From assembly GCA_037176705.1 (NCBI GenBank), contig CM073898.1:36769488-36833487 (forward strand): 64,000 nt of DNA, read 5' to 3'. Positions 25,668-38,829 of the stretch are shown here, piece after piece; the first letter of the stretch is position 1, and each line of letters opens with the position of its first letter. Source of the DNA: Molossus alvarezi (lineage: Eukaryota; Chordata; Mammalia; Chiroptera; Molossidae). The position numbers and the translations under genes were made by a program. The notes under the pieces were generated by a model. The model worked only from the letters and a program-made list of their open reading frames with translations. It was not told the DNA's origin and made no database searches.

Positions 25668-26932
25668 TATCAAGGAATGATTTCCAAACCACTGTTGAAT
25701 ACAAACTAGAAACCAGTCCTAGTCAAAAATTAATTAAGTCTAAGGACCTTGCAAATTATGTTCAGTAGGCTGGTACAAATATTCAATAGGAAGAAAATGC
25801 TATATGCAAATTGCAATAAATAATCTGATTCCATTTTTGATGTTTGACTGCTGAAGCCTATAAGCCACACCCCTCTCTCTTCCCCTAGGCAAGTGGGTAA
25901 GAAAGCCTAATGCGTTCTCTGGAAAGAAGTTCAAATCCTAAGAGCCCTGCGGGTGCTGCCCCACCCCCTCCACCTCAATCCATCACCCTTAACCACAGTG
26001 AAAACCCCAAGCTCTTGGCCTTTCTCTCCTCTTTCAAGCCACTTTGGACCGAGTTGGGAGCTATTCTGATCTCCCCAGAAAGCTTATTATATGAATAGTA
26101 AATCTTTTCATACCTTCTTGGTGTGTTTTGTGTCACATAATCAATACTGACATCTGAACCAAGTTTTGGTTGGGAGAGATTCTATCCCATTTTTATAGTG
26201 ACTAAAATGGAAATTCAAAACGTGTTACCCATCCACTGAAAATATATCCAGAGACACAACTTGAAAAGTTCCACCAGAAATTCCAAGCCTCCTCTGGCGT
26301 GGCTTTCGGGTACGATGTTACAAATATAAAATTAGCGCCTTTGTTTTTGGAGCTTGATCAGACGCTGTGTTTTCTCAGCAATGAAATTCCAACTCCCCAA
26401 GATCATTTTATTAAATATTGTGTCCCGTGGGCAGAGATATGGCTACGACTACTCCAAAAATAAGAAGTAGTAGCACTGATAATAGTGACACTAAGCAACA
26501 ACTGGGAGTAAAGTAGCTTCAGGGACAATATTCAAAAGTTAATTGTTCAACTCTTCTGTTCACTCTGCTCATGGACACTGAGTCTACTTGTGGAGTAAAT
26601 CAAAATGAATAGAACTCAGCTGGACTTCTGAGACCAGCACTGTTTTTGTTGCTTCCTGGAAAACAAAACAATTAAAATAATGCAAAGCCCACAAAATGTC
26701 AGGGGAAATGTAAAGTATGAAAATGGAAACTACACGCAACAAAAATCACCTCAGAGCACCTCATGGTTTGAATATTTGAGAGAACTTTCAATTGTTAATT
26801 AAAATTAACTTTAAACTCTAAAACCTCAGGAAAAAAATCGTGTAGAAACTAATCTGCTGATGAGAATCAGAAAATAACTTTAGGCATTACATAAAGTAGA
26901 ACAATACATTTTTCTTACCTCTTCCATTTATT
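25668..26932. other. Unique stretch
   Basis: No gene recognised. The 62-codon frame at 25910-26098 has no known motif. Confidence 0.4.
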
Positions 26933-26945
26933 TAAGGTATTTTCT

Positions 26946-29900
26946 CTTTTTTAAAAAATTAATTTATTTATTTTTGTTACAGATGTTGCTCCTTTTCCCC
27001 CACTGATTCCCCCCTTCCCCTGCCTCCCCACCCTGTCCCCTCCTTTGTTGTCCATGTCCATTGTTCATGCACACATGCATATAAGTTCTGTGGTTTATCT
27101 CTCCCCTCACCCCCTCTTCTGGGGATTGTCAGTCTGTACCCCATTTCCATGTCTCTGGGACTACCCATTCCTCAGACTGTTATGTTCATTATATTCCACA
27201 AATATGTGAGATCATGTGATATTTCTCTTTCTCTGGTTGGCTTGTTTCACTTAGGATGATACTTTCCAGGTCCCTCCATGTAGTCTCAAAAATAAGAGAT
27301 CTTTCTTTCTTACAGCTGCATAGTACTCCATTGTGTATGTACCACAGCTTTCTTATCCATTCGTCTACTGATTACATTTGGGTTATTTCCAGATCTTAGC
27401 TATTATAAATAGTGCTGCTATGAACATGGGGGTACATATATTCTTTCTGAATGGTGTTTCAGGCCTCTTAGGGTATATTCCTAGAAGTGGGATTACTAGG
27501 TCAAATGGGAGTTCAATTTTTAACTTTTTGAGGTAACACCATGTTGTTTTCCATAGTGGCTGCACCAGTCTGCATTCCCACCAGCAGTGTACTAGAGTCC
27601 CCTTTTCTCCACACCCTCACCAACACTTGTTGTTTGATGGTTTGTTGATGGCGGCCATTCTGACAGGTGTGAGGTGATACCTCATTGTTGTTTTTATTTG
27701 CATCTCTCAGATGATTAATGATGTTGAGCATTTCATCATATGTCTCTTAGCCATTTGTACGTCCGGTTTGGAGAGGTGTCTATTTAGTTCCTCTGCCCAT
27801 TTTTTAATTGGGTTCTTTGTCTTCCTTTTGTTGAGTTGTAGGAGCACTCTATATATATTGGAAATTAACTCCTTATCTGATGTATCATTGGCAGTGATGC
27901 TCTCCCATGCAGTGGGTTGCCTTTCCATTTTGATGATTGTATCTTTTGCTGTGCAGAAGCTTTTGTGTTTGACGTAGTCCCATGTGTTCATTTTCTTCTT
28001 TGTTTCTGTTGCCTTAGGTGATGTATCAGTGAAAATTCTGCTGCGTATGATGTCTGAAATTTTTTTGCCTACATTTTCTTCTAGGATTTTTATGGATTCA
28101 TAAGTCACATTTAAGTCTTTTACCATTTTGAGTTTATTCTTGTGTGTGGTGTAAGTTGATGATCTAGTTTCATTTTTTGCATGTAGCTGTCCAATTTTTC
28201 CAACACCATGTATTAAAGAGGCTGTCTTGACTCCACTGTATGCTCTTGCACCTTTGTCAAATATTAATTGAGCATATTGCCTTGGGTCCATTTCTGGGTT
28301 CTCTGTTCTGTTCCACTGGTCTATATGCCTGTTCTTGTGCCAGTACCAGGCAGTTTTGATTACAGTGGCTTTGTAGTATAACCTGAAATCTGTTAATATG
28401 ATCCCTCCTACTTTGTTCTTCTTTTTCAAGATTGCTGTAGCTATTCGAGGTCTTTTTTGGTTCCATATGAACTTTCGAAGTATTTGTTCTAGTTCTGTGA
28501 AGTATGTTGTTGGTATTTTGATGGGGATTGCATTGAATCTCTAGATTGCTTTCAGTAGCATGGACATTTTAATGATGTTAATTCTTCCAATCCATGAACA
28601 GGGTATGTGCTTTGACTTTTTTCTATCTTCCTCTATGTCTTTTTTCAATGACCTATAGTTTTCTGCAAATAGGTCCTTTATTTCTTTGGTTAAGTTTATC
28701 CTAGGTATCTTAATTTTTTTGCCACGATGGTAAACGGGATTTTTTTCTTTGTTTCTCTTTCTGTGAGTTCATCATTGGTGTATAGGAATGCCATTGATTT
28801 CTTGACATTAATTTTGTATCCTGCTACTTTGCCAAATTTATTTATTAAGTCTAGTAAATTTTTGATGGAGTCTTTGGTGTTTTCTATGTATAGTATCATG
28901 TCATCTGCTAATAATGACAGTTTCACTTCCTCCTTTCCAGTTTGGATCCCTTTTATTTCTTCTTCTTGTTGGATTGCTGTGGCTAAGACTTCCAGTACTA
29001 TGTTAAATAAGAGTGGTAAAAGTGGGCATCCCTGTCTTATTCCTGTTCTTATGGGAAATGCTTTTAATTTTTGCCCATTGAGTATGATGTTGGCTGTAGG
29101 TCTTTCATATATGGCCTTTATTATGTTGAGATATGATCCCTCTATTCCCAGATTGCTGAGCATTTTTATCAGAAATGGGTGCTGGATTTTGTCGAATGCT
29201 TTTTCAGCGTCTATTCATATGATTATATGATTTTTATCTTTCATTTTGTTTATGTGGTGTATCACATTTATTGATTTGCTAATATTGTACCAGACTTGCA
29301 TCCCTGGGATAAATCCCACTTGGTCATGGTGAATAATTTTTTTGATGTATTGCTCAATTTGATTTGCTTGTATTTTGTTCAGGATTTTGGCATCTATGTT
29401 CATCAGGGATATTGGTCTGTAGTTTTCTTTCTTTGTAGTGTCTTTTTCTGTTTTTGGAATTAGAATTATGCTGGCCTCATAAAACGAATTTGGAAGTCTT
29501 CCTTCCCCTTGAATTTTTGGAAATCGTTTGAGAAGAATGGGTATTAGTTCTTCTTTGAATGTTTGGTAAAATTTCCCCGTGATGCCATCTGGGTCTGGGC
29601 TTTTGTTTGCTGGGAGAGTCTTGATTACATTTTCAATTTCTTTTGTTGTTATTGGTCTGTTCAAGTTTTTTATTTCTTACCAATTCAGTTTAGGGAGACT
29701 GTGTTTCTAGAAAGTTGTCCATTTTGCTTAGATTGTCAAATTTGTTGCTATGTAATTGTTCATAGTATTTATTCACAATCCTTTGTATTTCTGTGGTGTC
29801 AGTTATTATTTCTCCTTTTTCATTTCTGATTTTGTATATTTGGGTTCTCTCTCTTTGTTTCTTGGTAAATCTAGCTAAGGGTCCATCAATCTTGTTTATC

Positions 29901-30541
29901 TTTTCAAAGAACCAGCTCTTTGTTTCATTGATCCTTTGAATTGTTTTTTTGGTGTCCATGTCATTTATTTCTGCTGTGAATTTTATTATTTCCTTCCTTT
30001 TACTTGCTCTTGGGTTTTCTTTTTTTTTACTTTCTAGTTCTTTAAGTTTTGAGGTTATATAGTCTATTGGAAATTTTTCTTACTTCTTGAGGTAGGCCTG
30101 TAGTGCTATGAACTTCCCTCTCAGAACTGCTTTCGCTGCATCCCATAGATTTTGTGTTGTTGTGTGTTCATTGTCATTGGTTTCCAGGAATTTTTAAATT
30201 TGTTCCTTGATCTCCATGGTAACCCATTCATTGTTCAATAATATGCTATTTAGCCTCCATATTTTCAAATGTCTTTGCATGTTCTTGTTGCAATTGATTT
30301 CTAGTTTCATGCCATTGTGATCTGAGAAGATGTTTGATATAATTTCAATCTTCTTGAACTTGTAGAGACTTAGTTTGTGACCTAGCACGTGGTCTATCTT
30401 TGAGAATGTCCCATGTGCACTTGAGAAGAATGTGAATTCTGCAGTTTTAGGGTGTAATTCTCGGTAAATATCTATGAAATCCATTTGATCTAGAGCTTCA
30501 TTTAGAGCCTGTGTTTCCTTGTTAATTTTTTGTCTAGAAGA
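26946..30541 (-). mobile_element. LINE-1 copy A, 5'-truncated
   Basis: A 3.6-kb LINE-1 inserted in reverse. From right to left it holds the end of the endonuclease domain, the reverse transcriptase, the C-terminal region and a C-rich (on the plus strand) 3' UTR that starts gttacagatgttgctcc. A perfect 13-bp target duplication, taaggtattttct, flanks it (26933-26945 and 30542-30554), which fixes both boundaries and shows truncation at integration. The 5' UTR, ORF1 and the first part of ORF2 are absent. Confidence 0.95.
27200..30541 (-). pseudogene. LINE-1 ORF2 remnant (endonuclease/reverse transcriptase)
   Basis: ORF2 encodes the endonuclease and reverse transcriptase that carry out target-primed reverse transcription in the nucleus. 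What remains: the endonuclease end with ...FTFFSSAHGTFSKIDHVLGH and an SDHN motif (about 30194-30484); a linker segment (29690-29959); the N-terminal RT part with [12 protein letters not shown] and [18 protein letters not shown] (29215-29664); the central RT part with RQGCPL and the catalytic box, here LADD (codons at 28900-28911), not the usual FADD (28696-29163); and the C-terminal region (27707-28429, and 27383-27565 with IPLLGIYPKRP). In-frame stops and frameshifts separate these blocks, so no functional protein is possible. Confidence 0.93.
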
Positions 30542-30554
30542 TAAGGTATTTTCT

Positions 30555-31160
30555 TTGAAGTTCCTGAATTGATGTTCAATCGATGTAAAGCATTTTCATT
30601 CTTTCTGATGAGCTAACTGCTCAAGTTTTGGCCGTAAAGAGCACATTCTGATCACTAAACCCCAGTTTGATTGTGTGCTATTAAAATGACATCAGAAAAT
30701 GAATTTCAGATCTACAGGTAATAAATTATGTACTTCCATGAAAACCTAGAAGCCATTGCAATTGCTCACCTAATTAATACTTGAAGAGCATAAACATCTT
30801 CATTGAAAAAAATTCTAAACATTAAATCATTCTTTCTTTCACTCTTTGATTAACCCAAGTCTCCAAAACATAATATTATTTGGTTAGAGATAATTCACCT
30901 GAGTGAACTGAAAATGAAAACATTTTATGTGGTCAAGGCTTATATAATTATGATCAGCACAATCATTTGGGCTGGCTCATTTGAGCTGGTTTCTAAATTA
31001 TCTAGAACCCTGAGGAAGAACCAGAGAGTATGATCTTTATTGTGTATGTCATCTGTAAAGTTACTAACAGGGCAGCTAGATGTCATTGTGAAGATATATA
31101 TCACTTAACTGTATTTAACATGTGATTTTTTCTAAAATATTTCATAAAAAAGCAGGTTTT
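30555..31160. other. Unique stretch
   Basis: Nothing recognised between LINE-1 copy A and the next SINE. Confidence 0.4.
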
Positions 31161-31176
31161 AAGAATTATTGAACAG

Positions 31177-31365
31177 GCCCTTGCCAGATAGCTCAGTTGG
31201 TTGGAGCATCATCCTGAGATGCCAAAGTTGAAGGTTTGATCCCTGTTCAGGGCATGTACCGGGATCAACCAATGAGTGCATAAATAAGTGGAACAACAAA
31301 TCAATGTTTCACTCTCCCTCTCCTTCTCTCACCCTTCCTCTGTCTCTCTAAAATCTTTTTTAAAA
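31177..31365 (+). mobile_element. Older tRNA-derived bat SINE, distinct from Ves subtypes 1 and 2
   Basis: The head reads gcccttgccagatagctcag then ttggttggagcatcatcc, closer to a tRNA gene than the other copies (A box tagctcagttgg). The B box is ggtttgatccc at about 31232-31242. It ends in a ctctctaaaatcttttttaa tail. A diverged duplication (aagaattattgaacag at 31161-31176; aaggaatcattgagcag to 31380) indicates greater age. Confidence 0.8.
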
Positions 31366-31380
31366 GGAATCATTGAGCAG

Positions 31381-34300
31381 AGATTAAAGAAGTGAAGTTA
31401 GAGAGGTCTGAGATAATAAAGACACTGTCAAAAAGAGAGAGAACTTTCAGGAAATTGGGCTGGTTAACGAGAAAAAGAAAACAGAAGAGAAGCTGCTTTG
31501 GAGAATTCAGAGCATTATTGTTTAGAAAAACACTGGAGTTTGCTTTATAAGGAAGCTTATACATTAATTAAATAAGACCCTTAACCATTGCTTGATGTCT
31601 AGATATACAAGAAAGTACATGGCAGACCTAATTCAATAAACATGAAAGGGAAGTAATTTACCTCTCATTTACTTTATAAGTAAACAACATAAGATATTTA
31701 AGCATTATTGTCATAGCAATTAATACAATTATGGTTAGAGGAGACCAAAGGATTACCCTATTCTTAATTTTTTCATTGTAATATTTTTTTATACAAGTGA
31801 GTATATGAATTACAGTTTTATTTTGGTGTTTTGTTCCATTTTCTACATTGTTCCTGTTGCACTCATTCTTTTGTTTTTCCAACTTGTTTATTGGTATCTG
31901 TCTTTTATGCTGCAGGTTTTCCTCAAAATTTCAAGTTCTCCTTGGCTTTTGATTCATTTTTAATGAATTAAGGTATTGAGAAGATGATTGAAAGCTTTCT
32001 GTCCGGAGGCCTTCACTAAAGATCACTGGGCAAGTAGCTTGCAGTTTCATCAGTGAATCTCTAAATGTCAGTGTAATTTTTCTTGGAGTTGTAAATTAGT
32101 TCAAAGAGAAATCATCCCCTTTCTTTCAGGTGCCGAGAGGGAGGATAGCAGCAATCTGGGAGCTAGACTGGGGAAGAGGATGAACAAGGTCACAGTTCAA
32201 TTCAGCTTTTGATGTAATCCCCTTATTAACTCACTGGTTGTTTCTATCATCTATAGTCTGGCATCCTTGAGCATAAAGTCTCTCTGCCTCAGTTGTTCCA
32301 GTGGACAAATTGCCAGGCTCCTCTCTGTCTGGGGTGGGGGAGGGTAGTAGCCTGGTGGCGTGGGCTTTGGAAAAACATCTGGGTCATTTTGCTCCCCCTT
32401 ATATGGAATTGAATTCAACACTTGGGTGTTGAATTCCTTCCCTCAAGGTACCGGGTGCCTACAATTCTCGCTATATCATATGTTGGCTTCTTTCTGGTTT
32501 GTACCTGGGCAAATTCTCCGATTTTAGTTTTAGCCACTCTGTCAACACAGATTTTATCTATTCATCTCCTAGAAGTGCTGCATTGCTCTCTCGTCTTCCA
32601 TTCTCTTTATCCTTGCAAGTTTATATCTTTTTAATTCATCTCATTTCAATTTAGTGGGCTTTAAGAGAGAGTAGAGGTAAAGACGTGCGCAGTTTTCCAA
32701 GTTAAGTAGTCCAGTGTGTATTTTCCCCACATCACCAAGCAATTAACTAAATTCTGATACTGTTTCCCTGGAGAGAGCACAGGGTCCCATAAGTTAAGGG
32801 TTTGGTTGCACATGACTGCTCCCCTAATTTAGACACTGTTAGCCAGTCCTGGTGGTCACCTGTGCTGCTGATGGACCAGCTATACATCGGAGGATCCCAG
32901 TGTCTCCTGCCCCATTTGAGTCATTTGCTGGAGCTTCTCAGAGAACTCAGGCAAACGGCATACTTATTAGATGGCTGATTTATAATAAAAGAATATAATT
33001 CAGGAACAGCAAGGTGAAAGTCTGCAAACGCTGTCTGTTTAGGTTTTTTAATGGAGGCTTTCTACATAGGCCTTTTCACAGAAGCCCAAGGTAAAGCCTC
33101 CAGAGGAGAAAAATATCTGAGCTGCTGAATTTTAAGAACTGACATGCCTGTGAGAGACATATACTTCATGCAGATAAAGCCCACAGAGCTGCTAAACATG
33201 GGATGGATAACAGCCCATTCATACAACATGGTCTGTTAAGGAAAAAATAAATATTACCCTGGTCAATAAGGCTTGTAAAGATGAGGGCCAGTATCCTTGG
33301 ATTCCTAATATCCTAAACATGCTGAAATGTCACATAAAGAACACATCATCTAGTTTGAAAATAAAATCGATTAAGTAAAGGAAATGAGAGCAAAAAGCAA
33401 AATTTAAAAAAAAAAAACTCTAAGCCACGAGATTGCCCCACCTTGTCTCTTAGCTAATACTTCTTTCTCTAATGCTGGAAGTGTCTTCACACCTAAGAGG
33501 GCACCTTTTTTTTTTTTCATTTGAAATTATCAGTTAGTCCAGGCCTTCATCACTTGAGAATTAGAGCCTATCAACTGTCCTTACACTGGACTCCCTGAGC
33601 CCATTGTTTGCTGCATCAGAACATCAGAAACAACGGCAGATATGGCCCCTTCACAGAAAAGCACGAGGTGGAATAAGCCCCTGAAGGGGTCCTGAACAGT
33701 GTCCAGTGTCTCTCATCCCTGCTCTTGATGACCTCACGAGTATTATATTCCTGGACTAAGATTCCACGACCTGGGAGATGCGGTACATTTCAATCTGACT
33801 TTTACTTTCGGTGTCTAAGTGTAGGTCTCTTTAGAGTTCAGGTTTTGATAGGAGAATGGTGATGAAAGAAAAGGGGATGGCTGGAGGCTTGGGGCACTGG
33901 CCGAGGTACCCTAAGAAGAGAGGGAATGAGTATACCAATTGTAACGGCAGTTCTAGTGCTACCAGAGACGGAAGGTTCACAAGCTGATGCTTTTATCATT
34001 TGTTTCCTTTCCTGTCACCTTTGACTTCAATTTAAAGATTGTCACAAAAGCCTGCCAGGTCCTACAGGACTGATGTACCTCCTGATATCACTCTCTGTTT
34101 TAGGAATTTGTGGTCCAGGATGACTCGTTGCATTAAGAATGAGACATTGTGCCAATTTCAAAGTTCAAGTAAAGAGTTTTACTTCTAAATCTATTGCAGA
34201 AGATGCTTTTGATATTTGGAATATAGTGTATACTGAGACTGCTGTTTTTAATGATTACCTCTCTGCCTTTATCTCTATTCTCTTTTTCTCCATGTCTCGA

Positions 34301-35535
34301 TGTAGAAATAAGTATTGTCGGGTTGGAGGTCATAATCAAGTGAAATCTTATTGCATCTTTAGTTTGGAATTATGTTTCTCTAAATATTGCCTTAGGAGGA
34401 AATCAATGGGTATAAATAGAAAATGTTCAAGTATGAGAAAAACAGACTTCGAGGTGGGGTGTTTGAAATATATGGTTCATAAAGAAAAACCTTCAAAAGG
34501 CATATATTTCTGCTTCTGGGGACTGAAAAAGATGAGCCATAAAGTGTAATTGCTTTATATTAACAATTTCCATCTTCTCACATTCATAATTGCTTTAGCT
34601 AATGCAAAAGTTAAGATCTTAATATGATCAGACATTTCGGTGAATTGGAAAATGTTATATAAAGAAATAACACAAAGAAACAAGAAATGTACTACTTTAG
34701 AAAAAAGCAGCCAGAGTTACATATTCCAGTGGTGCTGGGTCCCATGGTTCTTAATTTGCATATAAATAATTAATATGCATACCCAAATAATGCCAGTTTC
34801 TGAGCACTACATTCAGTATGAATTATGCATAAACACTTCAAAAATTTTTTTAATAATCAGGGAATTACCACCCTCTAAGGTATGTAGAAAATAAAAATAA
34901 TTTATTTGAAAAAAATGATTAAAAACAGTAGATATGATTAAAAATATTCAGGAAAAGAAAGTTTCTTGATCAACTATCTTGTGTTATGTTTGTTGTTGTT
35001 ATTTTTATGTGTGTTTAATTTTTTAGAAATTGTAATAGCCTCCATATATGAGAAAGTACATATGAATCCCTAGAAAAAGAATATTGTGAAATTATATAGG
35101 AACCAAAATTGCAGAATAAATCATCAGAAGTATGCAGAAAACCCTGTGCGTGAGCCGCATGGAAGAGACACTTGAGTTGAGGAAAGAGTTAAATAAGTAC
35201 ATCAGGGAGGAGTAAAATTATGCTCTTTTTGTTTTTTAAGGTGTACATAAAAAGAATAAGGATAGCAATTTAGTATGTGTGTTGGAGATTCACTGGATAT
35301 GAGGATTTATGTAGGCTACACTTATAATCACAAAAATGTTAGCATACAAAAACACTAGGGCTACTTAATGGATAGACCAATATTTGATAAGGGTTTTCCC
35401 CATCTGTTAAAAGGAATTATTGCCTTTGATCATCAAATTGGACAAGAACTGGGAAAGGCATCAAAGGAAGATGGTCTTAGAACCATTTATGTCAAATGGC
35501 CATTTAACTTTAACAGTAAAAGACTGGTTAACGAT
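31381..35535. other. Long stretch without a recognised gene
   Basis: About 4.1 kb. I see no domain in any frame. The longest, 136 codons on plus at 34139-34549, contains six cysteines but no known motif and AT-driven composition, and a 68-codon frame overlaps it on minus. The segment 32155-33060 is less AT-rich and may contain eroded LTR sequence, not provable by eye. An A run lies at 33408-33417. Confidence 0.4.
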
Positions 35536-35548
35536 TACAATGCATCTT

Positions 35549-36851
35549 TTCTTTTTTTTTATTAATTAATTTTTGTTACAGATGTTTCTCCTTTTCCCCC
35601 CACTGATCCCCCCCTCCCTCTCCCTCCCAGCCCTGTCCCCAGTTTGTTGTCCATGTCCACTGTTCATGCATACATGCATATAAGTTCGGTGGTTTATCTC
35701 TCCCTCAGCATCCCCCTCTTTAGGGGATTGTCAGTCTGTACCTCACTACCATGTCTCTGGGACTACCCCATTCCTCTGTTATGTTTATTATATTCCACAA
35801 ATAAGTGAGATCATATGATACTTGTCTCTCTCTGTTTGGCTTGTTTCACTTAGGATAATATTTTCCAGGTCCCTCCATGTAGTCTCAAAGGATAAGAGAT
35901 CTTTCTTTCTTACAGCTGCGTAGTACTCCATTGTGTATATGTACCACAGCTTTGTTATCCATTCGTCTACTGATGGACACTTGGGCTGTTTCCAGATCTT
36001 AGTTATTGTAAATAGTGCTGCTACAAACATGGGGGTACATATATTCTTTCTGATTGGTGTTTCAGGCTTCTTAGGGTATATTCCTAGAAGTGGAATCACT
36101 GGGTCAAATGGAAGTTCAATTTTTAATTTTTTGAGGTAACACCATATTGTTTTTCATAGTGGCTGCACCAGTCTGCATTCCCACCAGCAGTGCACTAGAG
36201 TCCCCTTTTCTCCACACCCTCGCCAACACTTGTTGTTTGGTGATTTGTTGATGGCGGCCATTCTGACAGGTGTGAGGTTGTTTTAATTGTTTTAATTTGC
36301 ATCTGTCTGATGATTAGTGATGTTGAGCATTTCTTCATATTTCTCTTAGCCATTTGTATGTCCGGTTTGGAGAGGTGTCTATTTATTTCCTCTGCCCATT
36401 TTTTAATTGGGTTCTTTGTCTTCCTTTTGTGGAGTTGTATGAGGACTCTATATGTATTGGAAATTAACCCCTTATCTGATATATCATTGGCAATTATGCT
36501 CTCCCGTACAGTGGGTAGCCTTTCTGTTTTGATGATTGTATCTTTCGCTGTGCAGAAGCTTTTGAGTTTGATGTAGTCCCATGTGTTCATTTTCTTCTTT
36601 GTTTCTATTGCCTTAGGTGATGTATCAGTAAAAATTCTGCTGCGTATGTCTGAAATTTTGTTACCTACATTTTCTTCTAGGATTTTTATGGATTCATGAG
36701 TTGCATTTAAGGCTTTTATCCATTTTGAGTTTATTCTCGTGTAGGGTGTAAGTTGATGGTCTAATTTCATTTTTCTGCAAGTAGCTGTTCAATTTTCCCA
36801 GCACCATTTATTAAAGAGGCTATCCTTACTCCACTGTATGCTCTTGCCACC
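35549..36851 (-). mobile_element. LINE-1 copy B, 5'-truncated
   Basis: A 1.3-kb insertion with the same 3' end type as copy A (ttttgttacagatgtttctc). A perfect 13-bp target duplication, tacaatgcatctt, lies at 35536-35548 and 36852-36864. The cleavage context, atctt followed by aaaa, resembles the preferred LINE-1 endonuclease site. Confidence 0.95.
35788..36851 (-). pseudogene. LINE-1 ORF2 C-terminal remnant
   Basis: Two frames on the minus strand: 36195-36770 (about 190 codons, with [19 protein letters not shown] and [20 protein letters not shown]) and 35788-36099 (103 codons, with IPLLGIYPKKPE, YIYTMEYYAAV and the natural C-terminus). The latter is the conserved end of mammalian ORF2p. A frame change lies between about 36100 and 36195, where the cysteine-rich region would be. 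No catalytic domain is present, as truncation removed it. The second frame preserves the ORF2p end better than copy A does. Confidence 0.93.
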
Positions 36852-36936
36852 TACAATGCATCTTAAAACCTCCAGAAGGAAAGGAGAATGTCTTATGGAC
36901 CATTTGGTTTTATTTGTTTTTAAAATCAGTACTTTT

Positions 36937-37195
36937 GCCCTGGCCGATTTTGTTTAGCGGTTAGAGCATCAGCCCCAGACCAAAGAGTCTTGGGTTCAAT
37001 TTCCTGTCAAGGACATATACCTGGGTTTCAGGTTCGAACCCAGGCCCCGGTCAGGGTCCTGCGAGAAGCAACCAACTAATGTGTCTCTCTCACAGAGATA
37101 TCTTTCTATCTCTCTCTCCCTCCCACTCTACCTAAAAAAAAAAAAAAAAATCAATGGGAAAAGTATTGAATGAGGATTTAAATAAATAAGTAAAT
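36937..37195 (+). mobile_element. Ves-type SINE, subtype 1
   Basis: Head gccctggccgattttg, B-box region ggttcaatttc (about 36992-37002) with an extra ggttcgaacc downstream, a short TC tract and an A17-like run at about 37134-37150. A perfect 15-bp target duplication, aaaatcagtactttt, lies at 36922-36936 and 37196-37210. Confidence 0.93.
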
Positions 37196-37513
37196 AAAAT
37201 CAGTACTTTTTAATGGAAGAACCTTAACCAAAAAACTGTCACAGAATTTTGAGACCCATTAAAACAAAGTTTAATGAGAGAGAGAGAGAGAGAAAAGGGT
37301 GGTAATTGAGGTTCAAAGAAAGAGTTTCTTGGGACTCATGTCAATGGCCCCATGAACTGCTCATTGCTCAGAAGTTTTGATAAGACTACTTAAGCTTTCT
37401 AATTTTTGTTTTATATATCTTAGCTCTTCAGTGGGTAGAATTTTATTAAATGCAGCCCTCTTGGTCTGCAAGCAAATACAGGAATACTGTCAATTACAAA
37501 ACATTGTACATTC

Positions 37514-37757
37514 TTTTTTTTTTTAATACTCACCTGAGGATATATTTTTCATTGATTTATTTTAGATAGATTGGGAGGGAGGAAGAGAGAGAGAGAGGAG
37601 AGAGACATCAATGTGAGAGAGACACATTGATTGGCTGCCTCCTGCACAAACTTAACCGGGGCTGGGATTGAACCTGCGACCCTTGACCAGAATCAAACCC
37701 ATGACCCTTCAGTCTGCAGACCGATGCTCTAACCACTGAGAAAACCATCCAGGACAA
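37514..37757 (-). mobile_element. Ves-type SINE, subtype 1
   Basis: T tract and actcacctgaggatata on the left, head at the right (ctgagaaaaccatccagga). Together with the plus-strand copy 318 bases to the left it forms an inverted pair. Target duplications unclear. Confidence 0.87.
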
Positions 37758-38829
37758 TATATGAATATCCTGATAGATCTACCTTATTGTCTACTTTTAT
37801 GTATGTAACTTTGAAGGTAACGTCCTACAAAATCACCTGGACAGGAAGGCCAAAAGAGATATTTTATAATTAAGCCTCCTGTAAATAGTGTATTCAATTG
37901 GTCAATATTCTAGCTCTTCCAACTTATCTTCCTCCCCCCGCCCCCATTTCAAATACTGATATTCAAAGGCCTTGTCTTTGGTTTCTCCACCCTTCACCTC
38001 ATCCCACCCACTTTTCTTGATTTTATTCTAACTTCAGATATACTTTAAAAACAAATTCTACTGTTTGTGTTGGCAAGAAATTACAATCTGTACATGACAT
38101 TTAAAGTTATAAGGAAAACTCTTCTCTGTCAAGCCACTATTTCAAGAACCTGGATGCCTAAGGACAATTGCAACTATATATTTCTCCCAATTCGTGTGTT
38201 TATTTGTCAGAAATATTTTCTGGCAAAACAGATTCTATAGGAGAAATATACTAAATGGCAAGGTATTGATTTTAATAGGCAATCATAAAAGTAAAGATCA
38301 TCTCTCTTATCTCTCTCTCTCTCATACACATACACACACGTGCACATACACACACACACATGCACACATACACCTCTTTTCTACATTTCATTAAGCACGG
38401 TTTGATTAACTATTGAAAACTTGAGGTCTTGACTCCTTATTTATCTAGTATCAAAAAATGAAGTAAAACTCAGAGGTCCAGAATGAGGTTAGAAGGTTCT
38501 CAAAAGAGGAACCACACTAAGAGGAAGTTGGCCCTCCCCATACCATATCCTTACCCTCCCATTAGACCCTGGAAGATGTGGAGAGTTGGTAGAAATCAGC
38601 TGACCAGGGCCTTTCAGAGATCGAACTTCTCTCTCTTACAAAGGTTATGCCAAATGGTCTAACTGTTAAAGAATTCTGAAAAGAAATTTAATAAGCCTAG
38701 AATTTTATGATAAACCCCATCAGAGTACATTCAGATGTTATCTGAGTAATCCTTTTCCAAGAAACTTAGATGCCTATACAAAGACTTTGACCATCTCTGC
38801 AAGCAAGGTTGGCAAATACTTATTCTTCT
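37758..38829. other. Unique stretch with a CT/CA microsatellite
   Basis: A compound (CT)n-(CA)n-like repeat occupies 38312-38373. No gene recognised; the 66-codon frame across the microsatellite is an artefact. Confidence 0.5.

Noticed and set aside
28727..29230. A 167-codon plus-strand frame
   Set aside because: It is the exact antisense of LINE-1 copy A ORF2 (reverse transcriptase region).
34139..34549. A 136-codon plus-strand frame with several cysteines
   Set aside because: No recognisable domain, AT-driven composition and no splice or promoter context; within chance length for the 4-kb stretch.
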